Origin: Chlorobiota bacterium
Lineage (GTDB): Bacteria; Bacteroidota; Bacteroidia; Bacteroidales; JAADJA01
DNA: 59,510 nt
Direction: 5' to 3'
Assembly: GCA_013151015.1 (NCBI GenBank)
Contig: JAADJA010000225.1
Location: 1 to 59,510, forward strand
A model generated the notes under the pieces. The model ran no database searches and was not told the DNA's origin. It was given only the letters and a program-made list of their open reading frames with translations. This document shows, in pieces, positions 1 through 9,554 of the stretch. The position numbers and the translations under genes were made by a program. Each line of letters opens with the position of its first letter. Position 1 is the stretch's first letter.

Positions 1-26
1 GTTGCAACCAAGGTTCTGGTTGCAAC
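1..26 (-). terminator. Hairpin downstream of the T9SS beta-helix gene
   Basis: Perfect 9-bp inverted repeat GTTGCAACC / GGTTGCAAC with an 8-nt loop, 14 bases beyond the stop of the minus-strand gene that ends at 40. The position suits a terminator, but the bases where a U-tract would lie are outside the window, so this is tentative. Confidence 0.35.
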
Positions 27-39
27 CAATTAATAAGTA

Positions 40-3000
40 TCAATCAATTATCGTAAACTTCAAGCTTTCAACAAGCATACCATTGCTTTTTAATGTTACG
101 ATATACACTCCGGGCTTCCAGTTTCGTGTATCGATGGTAATTCGGTCTTGCCGGTTTGTAAAACTGTCCGAATATTTCAAGTTGCCCGATATATCATATA
201 TTTCGATATTGGAAGCAACTTCCCGCTCAAGCCCATATTCGATAATAACATAATCCTTTGCAGGCGTGGGCTTCACTTTTATATATCCGGGGGCGTCTTT
301 TGCCTTGCCCAGCAAATAGTTATATTCTTCCATTGCAGTTGTGGATTTCATCATATCGGGCATAAGAATTGGCTCGTCGTATTCCATTTCGTTCAATGCG
401 AGCAATATGTTCCGGGCATACACACTTGCCGGGCCATTTTGCGCTTCTTCAATATCAAATAAAGTTGCTATTTGTGCGCTATCTACCTCAACAATACTTT
501 TGCCCTGTTGCGCCATATCCGAAAGCAAGGCATAATAGGCCGTAAACCGGGTATGTGATTCCGTTTCGGCCAGTGCAAGGTCAAACTGGACAGGGATATT
601 GTTCAGTACTTCCAACCCTTCGTTCCAAGCCCCCCGCTCCCCTTTCAATATCGCCAGTTGGTATTTGGCCGGAAGGCTGTTTTCGTTTTGCAGCAATATT
701 GCCAGGCTGTCGAGCGATGCCTGTGGATCAATGGTGTCGTTGAGGTAATATCTGGCCAAAGCATTAAAATACTTTGCTTTTTCAAGTTTAAAAGCCGCAA
801 GCCTGCTTTCGGTCTCTTCCCTTATGGAAACAATACTCCTCCCTGCAAGTATCTGCCCTTTCATATAATCGGGCAGGGGGTCCCAACGCTCGTCCAGTTT
901 GTCCATCAGTTTATCCGACTTGGCCGCTTTTGGGTTGGCCACCATAATGTCGCGTATCATTGCCCCGGGCAATACCTCCTCTTTTTCGATGGCGGTGCTT
1001 ATCACCGTGTCGGAAAGGTAGGGCGATTTGGCCATCAGTTCGTTATACACCTGCATGGTCTCGGGCGGCATACTGTTGTCCACATCGGCCTGAACAGTTT
1101 CGGTGTTCCCTCCATCTATAAGCAAGGACAATAGGTTTTCGGTCGAATCGATCTTCTGCCCCGTATTTGCCATTTTTCCTTCGATATCGCCAATTTCTAT
1201 TCCACCTCCTCCTGTATTATCAGGTGGGGGACAGCCATCTTCATAAGTCCATTGAAATTCACCAATTTCTTCCAAAGTAACATTATCCGTGATATCTATG
1301 GGCTCTACATCGTTATTATTTGTATTTTCAGGATAGTAATAAACGATAGAGTTCCCTTCGTTAAGTATATCATCAAAGTTGCCATCCGCTATTTCACTGT
1401 CGATTTGGAAAAGGTTCCCTGCCATGTCCTTGGGGTCGGAGCCTGAGGAACCCTGGTTGGTGGCAATCCCATATCCTTTGCTTACGCTTTCTGTCAGTAT
1501 TAATTTATCGTAAGTTGTTTCATGGTAATTGTTGCACTTCAGCACCAGGCCGCTCTTTGTCCCGCCACCGTTTTTGTTTTGTGCCACAATCCCAAAATAC
1601 AGTCCGGTAAAGCTGTTGCGGTATATCCTGTTGGGGTCGCCCCCGGAATTGTTGACAATAAGGCCTATGCCGTCGCCATTGCCCTGCGAGAAGGTGTTTT
1701 CCTCGATGGTGTATGCGGTGGACCTGTCGAGGTAGATGCCATAACTCGACCCATCGATACTTGGGCCGGTGGTTATTTCGCAATTTGTTGCCGTCCCATT
1801 ATCCATAGCACTAAAATAAATAGCACGGTGGTTTCCCGTAAAAGATATATGATCAATCCCTGGAAAGTAAATTGCCCCACCGGAAGTAGCATATATGCCC
1901 CGTTTTAAATTCGCAAATTCGCCATTGACCCATTCCGTACATGGTTGCTGGCCACTTGCACATTTGCCCTTTACCGTGTAGCCCGAATTAAAGCTGTAAA
2001 TGCCGCTCCCGTTGCATTCCACATTGCTGCTGTTCATAAAGCGGCAGTAAGTAAACCCTATCCCGTGCACACCGTTCATCCTGACAAAATAATCAGGCCC
2101 TGGGGCATCTGGATAGAAAATATCGGTGATAAAATCACAATCGGTAAAACCGCTCTGGCTATTTTGCCCGTAATCATAAAAATAAATGGCTATCCTGTTG
2201 TTTTTGAACATGGCGCCCACTGCCTGCACAATGCCACCGGTGTAGTCGTAATCAAAGTAAGTTTTGGTTTCATCTACCACAACTTTTATGGTTCGCACCC
2301 CGACATCGGCATTTTCGACCAAACCCCCGTTTATTATCTTGATCCAGCCCTGGTCAACTGTGTTCTGTGCGGATGATGCCGTTCCCCATACTTCAATGCC
2401 CGGCCACATACCATTTTGCGTAGTAATAGTACCGCCATCGACTATCAGCTTGCCCCCGCGCTTAACTATTATTTTGGTATTGTTGCCTACCTCTAAAGTG
2501 TTTTTGATTTCCAATGTGGCCCCTGGCTCAATGCTGATCAAAGATCCTTGGAAATCAATTTCATTTTCCCAGGTCACAAATGGATCGTCGATTATTATCT
2601 GGTCAGATAAAAACTCCAATTTCAAGTCAGTTGACAGTCTGAAATTCCCACTGATATCATCCGGATAATAACGGACTGTTCCTGATCCGTTAATTTGTGC
2701 ATCCATTATCGTAACCCCTGGTTCGATGGTCAAGATATTATTTACAATATATTCGGTCAAAAAACCACCATCCTCGTCAATTTGATCGCTTGGGCATAAA
2801 ACATCCCTAAGGTCGTCATAACCGGGGTTGTTTTCTGTCACCCAGGCTTTGTCGGGATACTTTCCATATACCGTAAGGAATTTATAGTTTACAGGGAACG
2901 TTAAATCACAATCTATTTCAACTTTTGAAGGGTTATAGATTATTTTTTCGGAGGGGTTTATTTGTGTTAAATCGATTGATTGGTCAATTTCGTAAGTATG

Positions 3001-4014
3001 GGGTTTCCCCAACTGAACACTATTTGATATATTCCCATTATCATCGTAACCAGCATAAGCTGTACCATTGGCATTCCCAAGTGAGGGGACCAGTAGGACA
3101 TAGGGTGCAGGGTAATAATACAATCCGGGGAATTCAAAATTTGAATTAGGTATAGGATAAAACGGGGCTTCATTAACTACATCATCAAAATGAAAGTAGT
3201 TTATCGATCCCTGTGGTACAATATCAGGTGGACAGGCTCCTTGGAACCAACTTAAATTACTTGTCATGTTGTAAGTGTGTGATGTAGAATACGCAAAATC
3301 CACCAAAAAAACCACATCATATTTGCTTTTTTCATTTGTTACAGAATTATTGTTGTTAAAGGGATAGTTTTGCATTCTACCCCTGGTATTGTCATAAAGC
3401 CAAGATATATGTGCCTTAATTTCAGAATCAATAGAATTTCCTTCATGAACATTGAGTGTGATGCGTAAAACAGTATGCGGCAAAATCATTGTGCTATTAT
3501 CGAATCCATTAAACACATATGCACAACTGGCCAATGTAGCGCTATAACATAAATTATTATTGTAAATATTATTGTAAAATTGATGAGGATAGCTTTTTTT
3601 AAATACTGTATATCCTGTTTCTCCACCAATCCAACCATTTCCATTATAATTATAAATTCCGAAATTTTCAATTTCCAATTCGGGATCAAAAAAATCATCA
3701 GACAAGACCACGAAGTGACGATTATTACCAGTAGTACAATTTAAATTCTGTTGAGTAATATTGAAACAACTTGGCACAAAAGGAAAAGATACACACTCAA
3801 CGCTATAAGAAACCATATTACCTGGATATTCAGATTTCAAATCATACCAATACGAATGATTTAATACAACCTGATATTCACCATCATAATAATTTAATGG
3901 AGAATAGAGAATTTCCCCAAAAATACTGTTTTCATCATATTGATTTATTATGTTTTGTGAAAAGCAGATGGTTGAAGTTAAATAAGCTAAAAACAAAATT
4001 ATTATTTTTTTCAT
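40..4014 (-). CDS. Secreted parallel beta-helix protein with C-terminal T9SS sorting domain
   Basis: A 1324-residue secreted protein. It begins with a Sec signal peptide (MKKIIILFLAYLTSTICFSQ). The middle, roughly residues 450-900, has the repetitive short-strand, Asn/Gly-rich pattern of a right-handed parallel beta-helix (for example GIYLDRSTAYTIEENTFSQG). A helical segment of about 250 residues follows. The last 75-80 residues have the type A T9SS sorting-domain form (IEIYDISGNLKYSD, then WKPGVYIVTLKSNG). By family knowledge such proteins cross the outer membrane through T9SS and are released or anchored at the surface. The substrate or ligand cannot be told; carbohydrate binding, adhesion or a structural role are all possible. 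It stands alone and is convergent with nothing inside the window. Confidence 0.85.
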   Translation of the reverse strand: MKKIIILFLAYLTSTICFSQNIINQYDENSIFGEILYSPLNYYDGEYQVVLNHSYWYDLKSEYPGNMVSYSVECVSFPFVPSCFNITQQNLNCTTGNNRHFVVLSDDFFDPELEIENFGIYNYNGNGWIGGETGYTVFKKSYPHQFYNNIYNNNLCYSATLASCAYVFNGFDNSTMILPHTVLRITLNVHEGNSIDSEIKAHISWLYDNTRGRMQNYPFNNNNSVTNEKSKYDVVFLVDFAYSTSHTYNMTSNLSWFQGACPPDIVPQGSINYFHFDDVVNEAPFYPIPNSNFEFPGLYYYPAPYVLLVPSLGNANGTAYAGYDDNGNISNSVQLGKPHTYEIDQSIDLTQINPSEKIIYNPSKVEIDCDLTFPVNYKFLTVYGKYPDKAWVTENNPGYDDLRDVLCPSDQIDEDGGFLTEYIVNNILTIEPGVTIMDAQINGSGTVRYYPDDISGNFRLSTDLKLEFLSDQIIIDDPFVTWENEIDFQGSLISIEPGATLEIKNTLEVGNNTKIIVKRGGKLIVDGGTITTQNGMWPGIEVWGTASSAQNTVDQGWIKIINGGLVENADVGVRTIKVVVDETKTYFDYDYTGGIVQAVGAMFKNNRIAIYFYDYGQNSQSGFTDCDFITDIFYPDAPGPDYFVRMNGVHGIGFTYCRFMNSSNVECNGSGIYSFNSGYTVKGKCASGQQPCTEWVNGEFANLKRGIYATSGGAIYFPGIDHISFTGNHRAIYFSAMDNGTATNCEITTGPSIDGSSYGIYLDRSTAYTIEENTFSQGNGDGIGLIVNNSGGDPNRIYRNSFTGLYFGIVAQNKNGGGTKSGLVLKCNNYHETTYDKLILTESVSKGYGIATNQGSSGSDPKDMAGNLFQIDSEIADGNFDDILNEGNSIVYYYPENTNNNDVEPIDITDNVTLEEIGEFQWTYEDGCPPPDNTGGGGIEIGDIEGKMANTGQKIDSTENLLSLLIDGGNTETVQADVDNSMPPETMQVYNELMAKSPYLSDTVISTAIEKEEVLPGAMIRDIMVANPKAAKSDKLMDKLDERWDPLPDYMKGQILAGRSIVSIREETESRLAAFKLEKAKYFNALARYYLNDTIDPQASLDSLAILLQNENSLPAKYQLAILKGERGAWNEGLEVLNNIPVQFDLALAETESHTRFTAYYALLSDMAQQGKSIVEVDSAQIATLFDIEEAQNGPASVYARNILLALNEMEYDEPILMPDMMKSTTAMEEYNYLLGKAKDAPGYIKVKPTPAKDYVIIEYGLEREVASNIEIYDISGNLKYSDSFTNRQDRITIDTRNWKPGVYIVTLKSNGMLVESLKFTIID

Positions 4015-4439
4015 GTCTTTACATTTTTAAATTTAGTTTATCTGGATTTTGAAGTCAAGTTTTACTGAAACCTAGATGCAAATATAATCAATTGTCGGCA
4101 ATGATCCATTTCAAAATCAATGAAGATTGATTGTTGGCCAATGTTTAAATGCAGGCCCATGGTATTCGGTTTTACATCGTTTCAATTTCGTGGGGACTCC
4201 ATATTTTGATATGGTTTAGTGCTTGTGTGTCGCAATTATACGGAAAGAAGCCAGATTTGCCAGCCTCCATCTCGCAGGCAAAAGCTTTAACCTCATTCTT
4301 TCGGGAATAACCGGTTCCAAGAACGTTCGTTTTTGCAAACCTATCAAGAACGAGTATAATAAAAGAGCAAGATTGATGCGTTTTTAACAAGATGTTCAAA
4401 AACCAACACTTTCTAAATACATTCTAAATAAGGATTCCA
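4015..4439. other. Intergenic region between the T9SS protein and feoAB
   Basis: No gene supported. The 75-aa minus ORF at 4172-4399 has no recognisable domain or ribosome-binding site. Two imperfect direct copies of a motif like ATTGTCGGCAATG / TTGTTGGCCAATG lie near 4095-4142. Confidence 0.4.
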
Positions 4440-4470
4440 TTTGCAAACAAATCATTTTTAAATACCTTTG
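4440..4470 (+). promoter_or_regulatory. feoAB promoter (TTTG-N19-TAccTTTG)
   Basis: TTTG at 4440-4443 and TACCTTTG at 4463-4470, separated by 19 nt, match the Bacteroidota primary sigma consensus (TTTG, 17-23 nt, TAnnTTTG). The -7 box lies 32 nt before the feoAB ATG, giving a predicted leader of only about 25 nt. Confidence 0.7.
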
Positions 4471-4472
4471 CC

Positions 4473-4497
4473 GTAATTTATAATGAATCTAAATTAC
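4473..4497. promoter_or_regulatory. Dyad operator candidate overlapping the feoAB start site
   Basis: Perfect 8-bp inverted repeat GTAATTTA-N9-TAAATTAC directly after the -7 box and ending 5 nt before the ATG. A repressor bound here would block initiation. Iron-dependent Fur or DtxR-family control is the natural inference for a ferrous iron transporter, but the half-site is not a textbook Fur or DtxR box. Confidence 0.5.
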
Positions 4498-4502
4498 AAG
4501 GG

Positions 4503-7031
4503 ATGACATTATTTGACCTGGAGCAGGGGGAACATGGCGTAATTTCAAAGGTGAGGGGGCGCGGTGCGTTCAGGAAGCGGATCACGGAAATGGGATTTGT
4601 AAAGGGAAAACTGGTCACGGTAGTAAAAAAAGCCCCTTTGCGCGACCCCATTGAATACCAGATAATGGGCTATGAAATTTCGCTGAGGCACAGCGAAGCA
4701 CGCTTGATCGAGGTTATTACAACGAATGAGGCCCGCGAAATCGTAGGAAAATCCGAGGGTTTTAACGGAACCATTGATGAACACCAATTAAAAACCACTG
4801 CACGGAAAAAGGGGAAGGTGATCGACATTGCCCTCGTTGGAAACCCAAATTCAGGAAAGACCACCATTTTCAATTATGCATCCGGCTCAAAAGAAAGGGT
4901 TGGTAATTACAGCGGTGTGACCGTGGATTCCAAACAGGCCAAATTCAAACTCAACGGCTATACATTTAACATCATCGACCTTCCGGGAACTTATTCCATG
5001 ACAGCCTATTCGCCGGAGGAACTTTACGTAAGGAAATACATCCTCGGTTTTCATCCCGACATTGTCATCAATGTATTGGATGCCTCCAACCTGGAAAGAA
5101 ACCTCTACCTCACTACGCAGCTTATCGACATGGACATCAAAGTAGTGGTGGCCCTGAACATGTTCGACGAACTAAAGGCCAAAGAGGACAAATTCGATTA
5201 TGATTCCCTTGGGAAAATGATCGGCATCCCGTTTATCCCCACCATTGGCTCAAAGGGCACGGGCATAACCGAGCTTTTTGAAAAGGTGATACAGGTTTAC
5301 GAAGACAATGAACCCACTGTCCGCCATATCCACATCAATTATGGGAAAGGGGTTGAAAATGCCATTCGAGGTTTACAGGAAATAATCCGTGAAAACAAGG
5401 GGATGACCGATAAGGTATCCTCCCGTTTTTATGCGATAAAACTACTTGAAAAGGACAAGGCGGCCAATTTCTCGCTTTCGCGGACAAAAAACTACAAACG
5501 GATAAAAGAGAAGACAGAAGAAGAAATATCAAAACTGGAAACTTTTTTCAAAGAGGACAGTGAAACATTGATAACCGATGCGAAATATGGTTTTATTTCA
5601 GGAGCCCTGAAGGAAACTTACGAACCCAACAAATTCAAACGGAAACTAAAAACCGATACGGAAATAATCGACACTTTCCTGACCCATAAAATTTTCGGTT
5701 TTCCCATTTTTATCTTTTTCCTGTGGGTGATGTTCCAGGCCACGTTTAAGCTGGGCGAATATCCCATGACCTGGATCGAAGCCCTTGTGGGACTTATAGG
5801 CAAAGGCTTTTCGATTATACTGCCCGAAGGGATTTTGAAGGACCTTGTTATTAACGGGATTATAGATGGTGTGGGCGGTGTTATAGTTTTCCTCCCCAAC
5901 ATCCTCATCCTCTTTCTTTTTATTTCATTAATGGAAGATACGGGATATATGGCCCGGGCGGCTTTTATCATGGATAAATTGATGCACAAAATAGGTTTGC
6001 ACGGAAAATCCTTTATCCCACTGATAATGGGATTTGGCTGCAACGTCCCGGCGATAATGGCAACCCGAACGCTCGAAAACCGTCAAGACCGCTTGCTCAC
6101 CATGCTCATCAACCCGTTTATGTCGTGCAGTGCAAGGCTCCCGGTCTATATCCTGATTATTGCCGCTTTTTTCCCGGGGAAAGAGGTCAGTATTTTATTT
6201 TCGGTTTACGGCATCGGGATATTTTTTGCGGTTTTTTTCGCCGTCATTTTCAAGAAAACACTTTTCAAATCGCAGGAAGCCCCTTTTGTAATGGAACTCC
6301 CACCTTACCGCATCCCAACCGTGAAGGCCACAACCCGCCATATGTGGCATAAAGCTTCGATGTATGTAAAGAAAATGGGCGGGGTGATTTTAATAGCTTC
6401 CGTAATCATCTGGGCTTTGGGGTATTTCCCAAGGACTTCTGAAAAAACAGTATCGTTTGACAAGGAAATCGCCCAACTGGAAAACCGCGTTCGGGATAAA
6501 CTAAATGACAATGGAACCCAGGAATCAGAAAAGGCAGAATTGGAAAACCAATATAATTTGGAAAAAGCCGAACTACTTTATAAAAGGGAAAGCGACCGGC
6601 AGGAAAATTCCTATATCGGCCGTCTTGGGAAATTTGTGGAACCGGTAATGCGCCCCCTCGGCTTTGACTGGAAAATGAGCGTAAGCCTTTTGGCGGGGGT
6701 GGCCGCCAAGGAAGTGGTGGTAAGTACGATGGGTGTTTTGTACCAGGCAGATGGAGACCCTAATGAAGTTTCAGGGGCCTTGGTATCCAAATTACGAAAT
6801 GCGTCTCATACAACTGGGGAACATGCCGGGGAACCTATTTTCAATACGGTAAATGCCTTTGCTTACCTGATGTTCATTTTGCTTTACTTTCCGTGTGTGG
6901 CCGTGGTGGCCGCTGTCAAAAAGGAATCAGGGAACTGGAAATGGGCTGCTTTTATGGTTATCTATACAACGTCCATTGCATGGATAGTGGCATTTTTGGT
7001 GAACCAAATCGGTGGATTGTTTGTACACTGA
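4503..7031 (+). CDS. feoB: Fused FeoA-FeoB ferrous iron transporter
   Basis: Inner-membrane Fe(II) uptake permease. Residues 1-72 are a FeoA SH3-like domain. A cytosolic G domain follows, with the P-loop GNPNSGKT near residue 112, the switch region VGNYSGVTVDS, the Walker B-like DLPGTY and NMFDE as the base-specificity segment. The C-terminal half is the FeoB permease with Gate motifs such as GFGCNVPAIMATRTLE and AARLPV-like SCSARLPVYI. A charged coiled insert (about residues 645-700, KAELENQYNLEKAELL) sits between membrane segments. FeoA and FeoB are separate in most proteobacteria; their fusion is common in Bacteroidota. The 842-residue length suits the fusion. The start is set by the beginning of the FeoA domain, just behind the promoter and dyad. 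Confidence 0.95.
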   Translation: MTLFDLEQGEHGVISKVRGRGAFRKRITEMGFVKGKLVTVVKKAPLRDPIEYQIMGYEISLRHSEARLIEVITTNEAREIVGKSEGFNGTIDEHQLKTTARKKGKVIDIALVGNPNSGKTTIFNYASGSKERVGNYSGVTVDSKQAKFKLNGYTFNIIDLPGTYSMTAYSPEELYVRKYILGFHPDIVINVLDASNLERNLYLTTQLIDMDIKVVVALNMFDELKAKEDKFDYDSLGKMIGIPFIPTIGSKGTGITELFEKVIQVYEDNEPTVRHIHINYGKGVENAIRGLQEIIRENKGMTDKVSSRFYAIKLLEKDKAANFSLSRTKNYKRIKEKTEEEISKLETFFKEDSETLITDAKYGFISGALKETYEPNKFKRKLKTDTEIIDTFLTHKIFGFPIFIFFLWVMFQATFKLGEYPMTWIEALVGLIGKGFSIILPEGILKDLVINGIIDGVGGVIVFLPNILILFLFISLMEDTGYMARAAFIMDKLMHKIGLHGKSFIPLIMGFGCNVPAIMATRTLENRQDRLLTMLINPFMSCSARLPVYILIIAAFFPGKEVSILFSVYGIGIFFAVFFAVIFKKTLFKSQEAPFVMELPPYRIPTVKATTRHMWHKASMYVKKMGGVILIASVIIWALGYFPRTSEKTVSFDKEIAQLENRVRDKLNDNGTQESEKAELENQYNLEKAELLYKRESDRQENSYIGRLGKFVEPVMRPLGFDWKMSVSLLAGVAAKEVVVSTMGVLYQADGDPNEVSGALVSKLRNASHTTGEHAGEPIFNTVNAFAYLMFILLYFPCVAVVAAVKKESGNWKWAAFMVIYTTSIAWIVAFLVNQIGGLFVH

Positions 7032-7106
7032 TAATTGGACGATGATTGCTTGAAACTATTTTAACAGTGCGGACGCTTGAAACATAACTAAGTGCCTGGG
7101 CTGATT

Positions 7107-7703
7107 TTACTTCAAAATTAATTCCTTTAATAATTTATCAAGTGTTTTCAAATCACCTGTCTTCCTATAAATTATCCTCAAGGAATCATCCAATACCAAT
7201 ACTGATGGGAATCCAAGTATTTCATTACAATCGTCACAAATCTGATTACGAAATTTCACAAATCTCTTTTTTACATTTCCTTTGTACATATCGTCTAAAA
7301 TGAATGTCGGAACAAAAATCCCATTTTCATTAAGGTATCTCGATAGGATATTTAGGTTTTTCTTCCTGTCTGGATAAATATAGTAAATATTTATATCCTC
7401 AAATTTTTCAGCAAAGCCCTTAATTATTGGCATGCTTTCAGAACAAGGTTTACACCAATCAACATAGAAAAGGATTAAATGATATTCTATATCTGAACTA
7501 AATAAAATCTCTTTAAATAATGAATCATTTAGTTCATACACATCAATGGAATTATAGTTTACAACTCTTGAATCAAGTAATTCTGACAACGAATCCGCAT
7601 TATTAATTTGTTTTAAATTCAATAAAGCTTTCTGCTGTGCAAAAAGACTTATAGAAAAAAATAAAAATAAAGCAACTTGATATATACTTGTTCTTTTCAT
7701 CAT
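7107..7703 (-). CDS. Secreted thioredoxin-like protein
   Basis: A 198-residue protein with an N-terminal hydrophobic signal sequence (ending near SLFAQ) and a thioredoxin fold. The redox motif WCKPC is at about residues 88-92 in LILFYVDWCKPCSESMPIIKGF. A cis-proline segment is likely in GFPSVLVLDD. It should act in the periplasm as a thiol-disulfide reductase or as a bacteroidal TlpA/ResA-like factor. An extra CDDC pair (NQICDDCNEI) before the cis-Pro region is a possible second redox or metal site. Two ATG codons are adjacent at the start and either may be used. It has no operon partner. Confidence 0.75.
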   Translation of the reverse strand: MMKRTSIYQVALFLFFSISLFAQQKALLNLKQINNADSLSELLDSRVVNYNSIDVYELNDSLFKEILFSSDIEYHLILFYVDWCKPCSESMPIIKGFAEKFEDINIYYIYPDRKKNLNILSRYLNENGIFVPTFILDDMYKGNVKKRFVKFRNQICDDCNEILGFPSVLVLDDSLRIIYRKTGDLKTLDKLLKELILK

Positions 7704-8148
7704 TCGCTTTTAAAAATTTCAGGAATAAACTGTGAAGTGGAAAACGACTTCACAGTTTTTAATGATATACTCAAGGTATCTTTACTAATACTTCGGTAAA
7801 TTTTTTGTCGCGCAACGCCGCAAAGATCGCAAAGTTTTGATTCACTACAATGTGCTTAATAAATGCACCAAATCACAAACATATAGCAATCAATAAGTCG
7901 TAATTATTTACCAAACTATTGAAGAATAATTAACAAATAAAAACGATCATAATATTTTATAGACAAAAAGCCTTTTGAGATACAAAATCACTAATTTGTT
8001 GCAATCAACAAAACATAAGCGAATCAAAATTACACATACTGGTACTTAATGCCTATTAAGGTATTCTCCAAAATATGGCAATCATCGCAGCTTGCACTCC
8101 TATTTAAAACGAACAATGGTAAAAATGACATATGTCGTAAACCAAGGA
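7704..8148. other. Gene-free stretch with a short G/C-A repeat
   Basis: No gene supported; the plus ORF starting at 8049 is a shadow. Near 7808-7833 the segment CGCAACGCCGCAAAGATCGCAAAG is a degenerate GCAAAG-type direct repeat of the kind scattered between genes in this phylum. The rest is AT-rich. Confidence 0.4.
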
Positions 8149-9204
8149 TTACTTCCCTTCCAATTCATCGATCCTGTTCATGCCTTCAATTGCTTTTTCA
8201 TAATTGGGGACCAGCTCAAGGGCTTTCTTGTAATCGCTTTTCGAATGTTGAATATCACCCGATAATTCGTAAGCAAATCCCCGGTTATAGAAAGCATCTG
8301 TGTATTGAGGATTTTGCTCAATTGTTTTATTGAAATAATCAATTGCCACAGGATAATCTTTCAGGTAAACAAGGTTAATGAAACCGAGGTTGTACAATGC
8401 AAAATAGAAATCCGGTTTGTTTTCCAGGATCGTATTGTAAATCTGAACGGCTTTTTCGTAGTTACCGGTTTCCTGGTAATACATCCCGAGATAATAGGTC
8501 ACTTCAGGGTTTCCCGGGCTAATATTTAGCGCATTGTTCAAGTAATCAACAGCGAGCTTGTTCTTTTTGCCGAGATATAAAAGCCCAAGCTTTAAATGGG
8601 CATCAAAAAAACCCTGGTCCACATCAATGGCTTTTTGGAAATTCCGTACCCCGTGGACAGTATCACCAATTTGCAACATGACAATCCCGCGCATAAAATA
8701 AGCTTTGGGTTCAAGATCGTCGATTTTCATCACCTTGTCAATGTATCCAAGGGCCTTTTTTGAATCATTGACCGCAATGCTGATTTCAGCAAGTTTCAGA
8801 TAAGCTTCTTTATTATTGGGATCCAATTTAATGGCCCTGTCAAAGGATTCCACACAATTCTTAAACCTGCCCATCCCAAGGAAGATTTCGCCCAATGTGA
8901 CATAATAAGGGGAATAAGCAGAATCAATGATGATGGATTTCCTAATATCCTCCAAGGCTTTGCGGTACTCTTCCTTCTCAAGATAAAACCCGGCCCGGTC
9001 GCGATAAGAGTCCCCATTCAGGGAATCTTCCCTGATTTTCTTGTTCAGGGCATCGATGCGGGCAAGTTCCTGGTCATTTATTTTAGTTGTTTCTTCTTGC
9101 TTTTTCGATTGCCCTTCACTTTCTTTTTTGGAAGTTTCGTTGCAAGCGATAAAGCCAATAACAATAATAAAGGCAATAAATGTATTTTTAATCAAATATT
9201 TCAT
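8149..9204 (-). CDS. TPR-repeat lipoprotein
   Basis: A 351-residue lipoprotein made almost wholly of tetratricopeptide repeats. I take the start at the internal Met (MKYLIKNTFIAFIIVIGFIAC), because it gives a clean signal peptide with lipobox GFIAC and has TGAGGA just upstream; the track start 33 nt earlier adds a polar extension before the signal. At least eight TPR units follow from about residue 55 (for example AYFMRGIVMLQIGDTVHGVRNFQKAIDVDQ and AFYNRGFAYELSGDIQHSKSDYKKALELVP). TPR lipoproteins act as protein-protein scaffolds in the periplasm or at the outer membrane. No partner is encoded alongside. Confidence 0.8.
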   Translation of the reverse strand: MKYLIKNTFIAFIIVIGFIACNETSKKESEGQSKKQEETTKINDQELARIDALNKKIREDSLNGDSYRDRAGFYLEKEEYRKALEDIRKSIIIDSAYSPYYVTLGEIFLGMGRFKNCVESFDRAIKLDPNNKEAYLKLAEISIAVNDSKKALGYIDKVMKIDDLEPKAYFMRGIVMLQIGDTVHGVRNFQKAIDVDQGFFDAHLKLGLLYLGKKNKLAVDYLNNALNISPGNPEVTYYLGMYYQETGNYEKAVQIYNTILENKPDFYFALYNLGFINLVYLKDYPVAIDYFNKTIEQNPQYTDAFYNRGFAYELSGDIQHSKSDYKKALELVPNYEKAIEGMNRIDELEGK

Positions 9205-9554
9205 ATCCTCAGATTTATATGCTGGTTTGACAATCACCTTATTGGCATGTGATTTCTAATACGGTTGTTTTTTTTGGCAAGAAACCACAAAACCCAAAGC
9301 AAAAAAACAAACCTGTCCTTGCCGCCCGCCTGCCGGAACGGGCAGGGCAAGTGGATAAATCCCAATGAAAAGAAACCAAAACCCAAAACAGCTTATCTGT
9401 TTTTTTATTCTAACATTTGTGACATTTCAATACGGACAAGCCTTGAAATCCTGGTTTTGTCTTTACTGAATTATTCATCTCAGTTATGGAATTTTTTAAA
9501 ACAACAAACATTCACTGAATTGTGAACGCTCAGTTTCTTACAAGAATTAAAATC
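9205..9554. other. Intergenic region downstream of recA with nested palindrome
   Basis: No gene supported; the plus ORF 9265-9525 lacks a domain. The only structure is the nested palindrome at 9318-9351, listed separately. Confidence 0.4.
9318..9351. repeat. REP-like nested palindrome (CCTGCC-N6-GGCAGG)
   Basis: CTTGCC and GGCAAG flank an inner CCTGCC-GGAACG-GGCAGG hairpin. The same core CCTGCC/GGCAGG recurs at 35873-35897, so this is a dispersed element and not a gene-specific signal. Confidence 0.55.

Noticed and set aside
4172-4399. 75-aa minus ORF upstream of feoAB
   Set aside because: No domain, no ribosome-binding site and no linked gene; base composition does not stand out.
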